Source of the DNA: DAOTZS01 sp034434335
Lineage (GTDB): Bacteria > Chloroflexota > Anaerolineae > CG2-30-64-16
Direction: 5' to 3'
NCBI GenBank assembly: GCA_034434335.1
Contig: DAOTZS010000074.1
Location: forward strand, 1-13,992
Length of the DNA stretch: 13,992 nt
In this document: positions 6,947 through 12,455 of the stretch, one piece after another
How the letters are laid out: each line of letters starts with the position of its first letter
How positions within the stretch are numbered: position 1 is the first letter of the stretch
Made by a program: the position numbers and the translations under genes
Notes under the pieces: generated by a model
The model's input: only the letters and a program-made list of their open reading frames with translations
What the model was told of the DNA's origin: nothing
Databases searched by the model: none

Positions 6947-6986
6947 GGCCAGGGTTATGGTTCCCGCTGGGAACTGGCCTGTTTTG
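6947..6986 (+). terminator. Hairpin with T-rich tail just before the DUF58 gene
   Basis: GGCCAG (6947-6952) pairs with CTGGCC (6974-6979); inside, TTCCC pairs with GGGAA around a GCT loop, leaving 8 unpaired nt on the 5' side. TGTTTTG follows. It resembles a leaky terminator or attenuator in the 62-nt gap between rsmI and the DUF58 gene and ends 2 nt before that gene's ATG. The stem is clear; its role is inferred. Confidence 0.45.
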
Positions 6987-6988
6987 TC

Positions 6989-8176
6989 ATGTCCGAAATC
7001 CCAATCCTGCTGATCCTGCTCCTGTTGATCGCGGTGCTGTTGCGCCTGGACTTCGTCTTCTACCTGGTCTACGTCCTGGCTGGCGCCTATGCTTTGGCGC
7101 GCTGGCGGACGGCGCGCAACCTGCCGGCGTTGCACATCCAGCGTCACTTCACCGACCATGCCTTCCTGGGCGAAAAGGTGACGGTGGAGATGGAGCTGCA
7201 GAACCGCAGTTGGTGGCCAATACCCTGGCTGCGCGTGGACGAGACACCGCCCACCGAGCTGGTAATCGGGGGTGGAGTGCATCAGGTCGTCTCGCTGCGC
7301 CCCAAGGAGCGGTTGCGGCTCTGCTATGAACTGGAGGGCCAGCGTCGTGGCTACTATCAAATTGGCCCGGCGCGCTTGAGCACCGGTGACCTGTTCGGGT
7401 TTGCCGAGGCCAGCGGCAGTTTCGATACCCCGGACTACCTCACCGTCTACCCGCGCGTCATCCCCCTGCCCCGGCTGCCCCTGACCTCTCGCTCGCCACA
7501 GGGCACGGTCAGGAGCCGGCAACCCATCTTCGCCGACCCAACCAGGCCGATCGGGGTACGGGAGTACCATGTAGGCGACCCGCTGCATAGCATTGACTGG
7601 AAGAGCAGCGCCCACGGTGGCACACTCCAGGTCAAGAAGTATGAACCGGCAGTCTCCCTCACCAGCATCATCTTCCTGGACCTGAACGCTGAGGCCTATA
7701 GCCGACGCCTGCGCTATACTGCCAGTGAGTGGGCTATCGTGGTGGCAGCTTCGCTGGCCAACTACCTCATTGGCGCCCGGCAAGCGGTGGGCCTGGCCAG
7801 CAACGGCCTCGACCCCCTGACGGAGACCCGTTGCTGGCGCATCCCTCCTCGCCCTGGCCGCGCCCACCTGATGAAGCTGTTGGAGTGGCTGGCACGTGTG
7901 CAGCTCGCCGAGGGGTATCCCCTGACGGGGTGGCTGCCTACGGCTGCTTTGGGCCTCTCGTGGGGCACCACCGCGATCGTTGTCACCCCGACAGGGGATG
8001 AGGCGATGTGCCAGGAGCTTCATCACCTGCTGCAAAGGGGCCTCAATCCGGTGTTGGTGGTGGTAGAGCCGTATGGCCAGTTTGGGGTGGTACGACAACG
8101 GGCCAGGAGCCTGGGCATCACAGCTCATCTGGTGGCCGATGAGCGCGACCTGGATCGCTGGTGCGCCAGCCCGTGA
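6989..8176 (+). CDS. DUF58 domain membrane protein
   Basis: DUF58 proteins are usually encoded beside MoxR ATPases and are thought to work with them; their exact activity is not known. The 395-residue protein starts with two closely spaced hydrophobic stretches (residues ~4-20 and ~22-38) that should anchor it in the membrane. A beta-rich cytoplasmic or peripheral part follows, then the DUF58 signature REYHVGDPLHSIDWKSSAHG (191-210) and LQVKKYEP (213-220). A VWA-like region follows, with IIFLDLNAEA. The length is normal. ATG 6989 is the only good start and gives the expected N-terminal helix; no clear ribosome site precedes it, and a hairpin ends just before it, so expression may depend on translation from upstream. 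It is the third gene of the moxR cluster. Confidence 0.9.
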   Translation: MSEIPILLILLLLIAVLLRLDFVFYLVYVLAGAYALARWRTARNLPALHIQRHFTDHAFLGEKVTVEMELQNRSWWPIPWLRVDETPPTELVIGGGVHQVVSLRPKERLRLCYELEGQRRGYYQIGPARLSTGDLFGFAEASGSFDTPDYLTVYPRVIPLPRLPLTSRSPQGTVRSRQPIFADPTRPIGVREYHVGDPLHSIDWKSSAHGGTLQVKKYEPAVSLTSIIFLDLNAEAYSRRLRYTASEWAIVVAASLANYLIGARQAVGLASNGLDPLTETRCWRIPPRPGRAHLMKLLEWLARVQLAEGYPLTGWLPTAALGLSWGTTAIVVTPTGDEAMCQELHHLLQRGLNPVLVVVEPYGQFGVVRQRARSLGITAHLVADERDLDRWCASP

Positions 8177-8214
8177 TTCCCTCAGTTGGGCCTCCCGGCC
8201 GATGAAGGCGGCGT

Positions 8215-9852
8215 ATGGAACGGAATGCTCGTCCGAGCCTGCAGGAGTTTGAGGATACGATCTGGACGCGGGATTTGCTGCGCCCTCTGTTGACGGCGCT
8301 GCTGGCCACCTGCGCCATCGCTGGCCCCATGGCGGTCTACCGTGCCCTGGTGCCGTGGCACCTGGGCTATGTGCTGCCATTGGCTTTTCTGGTGACCCTG
8401 GAGGGGGTGTATAGCACGCGACAGCTTGGCCGTCCAGACTGGCGCGATCGGAGGGGCATGCTGTTTCGTGCTGGAGAGGTTGTGTTGCTGTTGAGTGTGC
8501 TGCGGCTGGCAACGTGGGCTTTTTCCCTGGGCCTGCCCAGCATGGCGGACCTGCAGCTCTGGCTGGTGGATCCTGGCGCCTTCTTTGACGACCAGTTTGT
8601 GGTTGTCGGCCTGTTCTTGTTGTTAGGGTGGGGGCTGGCAGTGGGGATCACAGGCGATTTTCTGGACCTGGCTATTCAGCCGGACGAGGTGGCGGCGCGC
8701 GAATACCGGGGCTGGCAGGAAAGCCGTAGCCAGTTGCGCGTCTATCGCCCCACCTCACGCGCGGAGATCGTAGGACGTTTTGCCAGCCGTTGGCTGTGGG
8801 GTGGCATCCTGCTGGTGATCTGTGCGGCCCTTTCGCAGGTGACCGCTCAGGTCAGGCATGGCTTACCATTTCGGATCGGGTTGATGCAGCTTGGCTTTCC
8901 CACGGAGGTGCTGGCGGCTCTGTTGGGTTACTTTCTGGGCGGCCTGCTGCTGATGAGCCAGGCACGGTTGGCGTGGCTGCGCGCGGAGTGGTATAACCAG
9001 GGCCTGGAGGTAAGGCCGCGTCTTCTCAGTCGCTGGTGGGTCAACAGTATTGTGACCCTGGCGTTAGTGGCCTTGTTGGCGGCTTTATTGCCAATTGGCT
9101 CCACCAACTGGCTATCGCGCGTGCTGTCGGCTGCCCTGGCGGCCCTGATTCGTGTGATCTATAGCCTGATGTTCCTGTTGCTGATGTTGATCTCCCTCCT
9201 TTTCTATCCCTTACGCTTTCTATTTTCCGAATCCAGTGAGTTGGCGAGGCAAGTGCCATCTATGGAGGTGCCAACGCAGGCGGAAGTGGTCAGCCGGCTA
9301 CCTGAATGGCTGGGGGGCGCTGTGCTGTGGATGGTGGTGGCTGGGCTGGCGGGCTATTTGCTGGTCAGTTACCTGAGTGCACATGGTGTGCTGCGCGGGG
9401 GGTGGCTGAGGTGGCTGGAGCGGCTGCGCTATTGGTGGCGGGCGCGCTGGGCTGGCCTGCATGGTGCAGCGCGGGCCATGGCGGTTGCCCTCTCGGCACG
9501 GCTGCGGAGGCCAACCCGGTTGGGCCCGCGGACAGGGGTTGGGGCCCGCGCGATCAGGCTTAGCCGGCTGCCACCCCGCGGCAAGATCCGGTATTTTTAC
9601 CTGCGCGCCCTGCACCGGGCGGCCGAGCGTGGCCTGGTCCGGCCCATCTACAAGACCCCCAGCGAGTTTGCAGAGGACCTGGCCCAAGGCTGGCCAGAAG
9701 CAGAGCTGGACGTGGAGGCCTTGACGGCGGCGTTTATCTCCGCGCGCTATGATACCCGGCCAATCGAAGCTGGTGAGGCGCACGCTGTGCAGGATGTATG
9801 GCGACGGCTGATGAGAGCGCTGCGCAGAAGGGGAGGAGCTCACGGCGGCTAA
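8215..9852 (+). CDS. Multi-pass membrane protein with C-terminal DUF4129 domain
   Basis: A 545-residue protein with about eight to ten hydrophobic segments (for example near residues 22-45, 86-105, 126-146, 190-215, 230-250, 275-295, 300-340 and 366-390). A basic linker and a soluble C-terminal domain (about 458-540) follow. That domain has the DUF4129 pattern: IRYFYLRALHRAAERGL, then YKTPSEF and LTAAFISARYD. In many bacteria DUF4129 is the tail of a transglutaminase-like membrane protein of the TgpA type encoded after moxR and DUF58. Here I see no transglutaminase Cys-His-Asp core, so it is DUF4129 on a membrane scaffold only. ATG 8215 has AAGG 6 nt upstream. It lies 38 nt after the DUF58 gene and ends the cluster. 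Function in the envelope is inferred from context. Confidence 0.85.
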   Translation: MERNARPSLQEFEDTIWTRDLLRPLLTALLATCAIAGPMAVYRALVPWHLGYVLPLAFLVTLEGVYSTRQLGRPDWRDRRGMLFRAGEVVLLLSVLRLATWAFSLGLPSMADLQLWLVDPGAFFDDQFVVVGLFLLLGWGLAVGITGDFLDLAIQPDEVAAREYRGWQESRSQLRVYRPTSRAEIVGRFASRWLWGGILLVICAALSQVTAQVRHGLPFRIGLMQLGFPTEVLAALLGYFLGGLLLMSQARLAWLRAEWYNQGLEVRPRLLSRWWVNSIVTLALVALLAALLPIGSTNWLSRVLSAALAALIRVIYSLMFLLLMLISLLFYPLRFLFSESSELARQVPSMEVPTQAEVVSRLPEWLGGAVLWMVVAGLAGYLLVSYLSAHGVLRGGWLRWLERLRYWWRARWAGLHGAARAMAVALSARLRRPTRLGPRTGVGARAIRLSRLPPRGKIRYFYLRALHRAAERGLVRPIYKTPSEFAEDLAQGWPEAELDVEALTAAFISARYDTRPIEAGEAHAVQDVWRRLMRALRRRGGAHGG

Positions 9853-9963
9853 GGTTCGCTGGAGATGTTTCTGCGCGGCCAGAAGGTTGGGGCGATACAG
9901 CAAAGAGAGACATCCTTGAAGCAATCCTCTCGCGGCGAGAAGTCTCCCCACCGAGGGCACTCA

Positions 9964-10002
9964 ATCCGGGTGGGCGATGGCAATGCCGTCGCCCACCCGG
10001 AT
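9964..10002 (+). terminator. Long hairpin downstream of the moxR cluster
   Basis: ATCCGGGTGGGCGA and TCGCCCACCCGGAT form a perfect 14-bp stem. After one mismatch, GGC/GCC pair inside, closing an AAT loop. It lies 112 nt after the DUF4129 stop and probably ends the cluster's transcript, although no T run follows on either strand. A second hairpin, GCCCGC-N8-GCGGGC, follows at 10019-10038. Confidence 0.55.
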
Positions 10003-10018
10003 AGAAATTAGAAGCAAA

Positions 10019-10038
10019 GCCCGCTGCAAGAGGCGGGC
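10019..10038. repeat. Short GC hairpin
   Basis: GCCCGC (10019-10024) and GCGGGC (10033-10038) form a perfect 6-bp stem with an 8-nt loop. No T run. It may add to the termination signal just upstream. Confidence 0.35.
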
Positions 10039-10110
10039 AGTCGCCCCGATAGTAACACCCAAGAAGGGGATCATCGCCTTGTTCCTACATCCGTTAGGCC
10101 CAAGCTGTTT

Positions 10111-10140
10111 TTGACAAAGCGCCTGGCCTTGGGTTATACT
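10111..10140 (+). promoter_or_regulatory. Strong sigma-70 promoter upstream of rpsU
   Basis: Consensus TTGACA (10111-10116), 18-nt spacer, TATACT (10135-10140). The predicted start is near 10147. This is the best-matching promoter in the window and drives the structured leader before rpsU. Confidence 0.8.
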
Positions 10141-10221
10141 ATTGGTGGCCCTGAGTCCTTACACGTTTTCCGGTAGGAGCGCGTATGGCCTGAATAGAGG
10201 GAGGTGGTAGCATCACTCTTG

Positions 10222-10245
10222 AGCACCTTTTTATAGGGTGCTTTT
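10222..10245 (+). terminator. Small terminator-like hairpin inside the rpsU leader
   Basis: AGCACC and GGTGCT form a 6-bp stem with a 9-nt loop, followed by TTTT ending at 10245. The stem is short, so termination here would be partial; it may simply be an arm of the leader RNA. Confidence 0.35.
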
Positions 10246-10310
10246 GAACAGATTCTCCACTGTGCCCAGGCAGATGCGGGTTTCCTGCCGGGCGACAGGC
10301 ATAGAGAGGG

Positions 10311-10340
10311 CCTCACCGCAAGGTGAGGTTTTGTGTTGTT
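10311..10340 (+). terminator. Intrinsic terminator in the rpsU leader
   Basis: CCTCACC-GCAA-GGTGAGG: a perfect 7-bp stem closed by a GCAA (GNRA) tetraloop, followed by TTTTGTGTTGTT. It is the most canonical terminator in the window, yet it lies upstream of rpsU and after the only good promoter. Confidence 0.75.
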
Positions 10341-10372
10341 AAAAGAAGACGTGGTGGGACAGTTTGGTGGCC

Positions 10373-10384
10373 GGAAGGAGGTGA
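10373..10384 (+). promoter_or_regulatory. Ribosome binding site that fixes the rpsU start
   Basis: GGAAGGAGGTGA is almost fully complementary to the 3' end of 16S rRNA and lies 7 nt before GTG 10392, ruling out the earlier in-frame ATG at 10323, which is inside the terminator. Confidence 0.85.
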
Positions 10385-10391
10385 AACAGGA

Positions 10392-10604
10392 GTGGCTACG
10401 GTGACGTTGCGACCGGGCGAATCGCAGGAGTCGTTGTTGAAGCGCTTCCGCAAAGAGGTGATGAAGGAGCGTATTCTGCCCACCGTGCGCAAGAAGCGCT
10501 GGTTCACACCACCCAGCGAGTTGCGACGCCTGAAGAAGCAGAAGGCGATCCGTAAGGCGCGACAGGCACAGCGGCGTCGGGAAGAGCGCGAGGGCCTGCG
10601 CTAG
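10392..10604 (+). CDS. rpsU: 30S ribosomal protein S21
   Basis: S21 is a small, basic protein of the 30S platform near the 3' end of 16S rRNA, important for initiation. The 70-residue protein shows the family pattern VTLRPGESQESLLKRFRKEV, then RKKRWFTPPSELRRLKKQKA and a long Arg/Lys-rich helix to the end. Start is GTG 10392 behind an excellent ribosome site. The gene is preceded by a structured leader with a terminator, so it may be controlled by attenuation, possibly by feedback; that is inference. infA follows 245 nt later, and the sigma factor gene lies 1.85 kb on, recalling the rpsU-dnaG-rpoD cluster of other bacteria, though dnaG is absent here. Confidence 0.95.
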   Translation: MATVTLRPGESQESLLKRFRKEVMKERILPTVRKKRWFTPPSELRRLKKQKAIRKARQAQRRREEREGLR

Positions 10605-10700
10605 GGCGAAGTGCCAGGCCTGGCGGCCAGGGTGTTATGGGCAGATAAGCTGGCAGAGGGGACTGGCTCTGGCCACTATGGCGTTTGTTTACCGTTCCTT

Positions 10701-10753
10701 CCTCCCCCGGCCCTCTCTTTCCCTGGCTGAGAGGGAAAAGGTGCCGCGGGAGG
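10701..10753. repeat. Large GC-rich hairpin between rpsU and infA
   Basis: CCTCCC-C-CGGC pairs with GCCG-C-GGGAGG (one C:C mismatch), and inside it CCCTCTC can pair with GAGAGGG, or alternatively TTTCCCT with AGGGAAA. It probably ends the rpsU transcript or is a member of the C-rich hairpin repeats seen elsewhere in the window. A 12-bp palindrome GCCAGGCCTGGC (10613-10624) lies just after the rpsU stop. Confidence 0.5.
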
Positions 10754-10849
10754 AGCCAAGCGGCCCCGATAGGTCGCCGGGAGTGGTTGTGTGCCCGGTA
10801 GAGAGAACCTGATCGGGAAGCCGTTCTTGGGACAGGAAGGTGGTATTAC

Positions 10850-11089
10850 ATGGCTAAGCAAGAAGAGAAGCTGACCTTGGAAGGGAAGGTGGTGGAGGCG
10901 TTGCCCAATACAACCTTTCGCGTCAGGCTCGAAAACGATCACGAGGTGCTGGCTTACCTGTCCGGCAAGATGCGCAAGTATTACATACGGGTGCTATTGG
11001 GGGACCGGGTACGGGTAGAGTTGTCACCTTACGATTTGACGCGTGGGCGTATCGTCTATCGCCACCGGAGCCCTGGTAGCCCTGCCTGA
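10850..11089 (+). CDS. infA: Translation initiation factor IF-1
   Basis: IF-1 binds the A site of the 30S subunit during initiation. The 79-residue OB-fold protein follows the family consensus along its whole length: LEGKVVEALPNTTFRVRLEN, VLAYLSGKMRKYYIRVLLGD and VELSPYDLTRGRIVYR. It has a short extra tail, HRSPGSPA. ATG 10850 has AGGAAGGTGG 6 nt upstream. In many bacteria infA sits in the secY-adk-map-infA-rpmJ segment of the ribosomal protein operon; here it stands alone after rpsU, so it may be a relocated or second copy. A hairpin covers its stop codon. Confidence 0.96.
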   Translation: MAKQEEKLTLEGKVVEALPNTTFRVRLENDHEVLAYLSGKMRKYYIRVLLGDRVRVELSPYDLTRGRIVYRHRSPGSPA

Positions 11090-11098
11090 CAGCAGGGC
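11079..11098 (+). terminator. Hairpin over the infA stop codon
   Basis: GCCCTGC and GCAGGGC form a perfect 7-bp stem with a 6-nt loop that contains the TGA stop. No T run follows, so it may be a weak terminator or an mRNA-stabilising 3' hairpin. Confidence 0.4.
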
Positions 11099-11163
11099 GG
11101 GCGCGTGAGAGGTCTTGGCCGGAGCGCGGTTGGGTCCGGTAGGGTTTGGCTTGCCTTGCGATG

Positions 11164-11240
11164 GTAAGCTGCTTCTTCGGGCACGCTGAGCTCCTGGGCA
11201 GACCAGGCTTTCAGCCTGATTTAGGTATTGGACAGCTTAC
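11164..11240. repeat. Inverted repeat closing a structured 77-nt segment
   Basis: GTAAGCTG (11164-11171) and CAGCTTAC (11233-11240) are perfect 8-bp arms. Inside are two mutually exclusive hairpins: CCTGG-N5-CCAGG (11193-11207) and CAGGCT-TTC-AGCCTG (11204-11218). The latter motif resembles intergenic repeats common in bacterial genomes. It is not a tRNA: there is no T-loop. Confidence 0.4.
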
Positions 11241-11316
11241 GAACGCAGCATGACCGAATAGATACTGGTTTTTTTGAAAAAGTCGCCCTCTGGGTGGCCG
11301 GGGGGTTGACAAGTTG

Positions 11317-11325
11317 TGCTATAAT
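11317..11325 (+). promoter_or_regulatory. Extended -10 promoter of the methyltransferase gene
   Basis: TGC-TATAAT is a full extended -10 element. A consensus TTGACA (11306-11311) lies only 8 nt upstream of TATAAT, too close to act as its -35, so the extended -10 must suffice or TTGACA has another role. The predicted start is near 11332. Confidence 0.6.
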
Positions 11326-11346
11326 AAGATACGCAGTAGCGCATGC

Positions 11347-11381
11347 CGTAATGGGCGGTGGGTTAGCCACCGCCCATTACG
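11347..11381 (+). promoter_or_regulatory. Perfect 15-bp hairpin in the methyltransferase leader
   Basis: CGTAATGGGCGGTGG and CCACCGCCCATTACG pair perfectly around a GTTAG loop. It begins about 15 nt after the predicted transcription start and ends 23 nt before the GTG start. No T run follows, so it does not look like a usual terminator; a 5' stabilising hairpin or regulatory element is more likely. Confidence 0.5.
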
Positions 11382-11404
11382 CGTAGGGGCGGGAGCAGCA
11401 GGTA

Positions 11405-12394
11405 GTGGCGTCTGTTTCACGTGAAACACCCGGCATATCTGGGGGTGATCTCCTTGTCGCAGCCCGGCCGATCTGCGACTATGAGGGGACCAGCTACCGG
11501 GCTTTCTTTTGGGAAGGGCAAGGCCGGGAGTACGAAGACCTGGCAGAACGTCTGGCCCTCAGCCGTCTCCTGCCGCCGCAGGGTGAGCGCCTGCTTGATG
11601 TAGGAGCTGGCTTTGGTCGCCTGGCGGACCTGTACCAGGGGTATCGGCAGGTGATCCTGTTGGACTACGCCACCTCTGGCTTGCGAGAGGCCCAGGAACG
11701 GCTAGGGCGCTCGGAGCGCTTTATCTACGTAGCTGCGGACCTTTACCGCCTGCCCCTGGCGCAGGGGACCTGCGATACCGTTGTGTCGGTGCGAGTATTG
11801 CATCATCTGGTGGACGTACCTGCCGCACTGCAGCAGATGGCGTGGGCTTTGCGGCCCGGCGGTGCCTGCGTGCTGGAATATGCTAACAAGCGCAACCTGA
11901 AAGCTATCCTGCGCTATCTGGCTGGCCGCCAGAAATGGTCCCCTTTCAGCAAAGAGCCTTATGAGTTTGCAGCGTTGAACTTTGACTTCCATCCGGCCTG
12001 GATAAAGCGTGCTTTGGCAAAAGCCGGATTCGTTGTGGAGGCAGAACTGGCCGTATCGTATTTCCGCCATCCGCTGCTTAAGCGCCTCGTCCCTGCTCGC
12101 CGCCTGGCAGCGTGGGATGGCCTTCTGCAGCGCACAGGGGCTGTCTGTAAGCTCTCTCCCAGCGTCTTTGTACGTGGACGGACGGCCGGCTCTGGCAGCC
12201 TAAGATATGAGCCGCTTTTCCGTTGCCCAACTTGTGGCTGCCAGAATCTAAGTCAGGCTCAGGATGGGCTCGTATGTCCAGCCTGCGGCGCCGCCTGGGG
12301 AGTTGTAGACGGGATTTATGATTTCAAGACGCCCCTTTCCAGGGGAAATGCTGGAAGTATATCCGCCGGTAGCGCAGATCACCCTCTGCAGTGA
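11405..12394 (+). CDS. Class I SAM-dependent methyltransferase with C-terminal zinc ribbon
   Basis: A 329-residue protein that probably transfers a methyl group from SAM to an unknown substrate. Residues ~55-215 are a Rossmann methyltransferase: motif I LLDVGAGFGR (63-72), the acidic ribose-binding LLDYATSGL (85-93), ADLYRLPL (111-118), and VLHHLVDVPAALQQMAWALRPGG (131-153; landmarks VLHHL and LRPGG). Residues ~270-308 are a zinc ribbon with CPTC (274-277) and CPAC (291-294), then GVVDGIYDF, like Trm112-type domains. The start is GTG 11405, the only possible one in frame after the stop at 11384; GGAG lies 9 nt upstream. Codons 3-8 (VSRETP) encode a perfect parS site. It has its own promoter and leader hairpin. 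Substrate could be RNA, a quinone or a small molecule; I cannot tell. Confidence 0.85.
   Translation: MASVSRETPGISGGDLLVAARPICDYEGTSYRAFFWEGQGREYEDLAERLALSRLLPPQGERLLDVGAGFGRLADLYQGYRQVILLDYATSGLREAQERLGRSERFIYVAADLYRLPLAQGTCDTVVSVRVLHHLVDVPAALQQMAWALRPGGACVLEYANKRNLKAILRYLAGRQKWSPFSKEPYEFAALNFDFHPAWIKRALAKAGFVVEAELAVSYFRHPLLKRLVPARRLAAWDGLLQRTGAVCKLSPSVFVRGRTAGSGSLRYEPLFRCPTCGCQNLSQAQDGLVCPACGAAWGVVDGIYDFKTPLSRGNAGSISAGSADHPLQ
11413..11428. promoter_or_regulatory. parS: parS centromere-like site (ParB binding)
   Basis: TGTTTCACGTGAAACA is a perfect 16-bp palindrome identical to the consensus bacterial chromosomal parS. ParB binds it, loads and spreads on DNA, and with ParA and SMC segregates the origin region. 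The site lies inside codons 3-8 of the methyltransferase gene. No other full parS occurs in the window, and no parA or parB gene is present. Confidence 0.9.
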
Positions 12395-12404
12395 TCAGAC
12401 GCGC

Positions 12405-12424
12405 TATAATCTGGATTGCCAGAT
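12405..12424 (+). promoter_or_regulatory. -10 box and overlapping hairpin of the sigma factor gene
   Basis: TATAAT (12405-12410), preceded by CGC as at the peroxiredoxin gene, with no clear -35. A perfect inverted repeat ATCTGG-ATTG-CCAGAT (12409-12424) overlaps the end of the -10 and the predicted start near 12417, where a repressor could bind. ATGATCAT, an 8-bp palindrome, follows at 12426-12433. Confidence 0.5.
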
Positions 12425-12455
12425 ATGATCATGATGGCAAAAGGAGCGTGTGTCA

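Larger units (their letters stand above)
10147..10340 (+). ncRNA. Candidate structured leader RNA / attenuator (or separate small RNA) upstream of rpsU
   Basis: Between a strong promoter and an intrinsic terminator lie five compatible stems. P1: GGCCCT (10147-10152) with AGGGCC (10307-10312), extendable by GGT/ACC. P2: hairpin 10156-10178, TCCT..AC..CG with CG-GT-AGGA around a TTTTC loop, two single-base bulges. P3: TATG(G)CCTG (10184-10192) with CAGGCATA (10296-10303). P4: AGCACC (10222-10227) with GGTGCT (10237-10242), followed by TTT. P5: GCCC(A)GGCAG (10264-10273) with CTGCCGGGC (10285-10293). Closing by the two ends and the terminator sharing bases with P1 suggest a switch. I do not recognise a known family; T-box, SRP and tmRNA hallmarks are absent. 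A 6S-like RNA cannot be excluded. All pairings were found by eye. Confidence 0.55.
9853..10391. other. 539-bp intergenic region before rpsU
   Basis: No protein gene is supported. From left to right it holds a 13-nt palindrome TCTCGCGGCGAGA in the first 100 bases, a long hairpin (9964-10002), a short hairpin (10019-10038), a strong promoter (10111-10140), a structured leader or small RNA with terminator (10147-10340), and the rpsU ribosome site (10373-10384). Confidence 0.7.
11090..11404. other. 315-bp intergenic region between infA and the methyltransferase gene
   Basis: No gene seen on either strand, and no tRNA. It contains a long-range inverted repeat (11164-11240), a T7 run followed by A5 (GGTTTTTTTGAAAAAGTC, from about 11268), an extended -10 promoter (11317-11325) and a perfect 15-bp hairpin (11347-11381). 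Confidence 0.6.

Noticed and set aside
6716..8512. 598-codon open frame on the minus strand
   Set aside because: It runs antisense across the well-supported rsmI, DUF58 and DUF4129 genes, and its Pro/Gln/Arg/Ala-rich translation has no domain pattern. It is an effect of high GC and biased third codon positions.
9298..9960. 220-codon minus-strand open frame at the end of the DUF4129 gene
   Set aside because: It is antisense to the recognisable DUF4129 domain, and its translation is rich in Pro, Gln and Ser without a pattern.
11164..11240. Possible tRNA in the infA-methyltransferase gap
   Set aside because: The length is near that of a tRNA, but there is no GGTTCRA T-loop, no proper anticodon arm and no acceptor/T-stem geometry.
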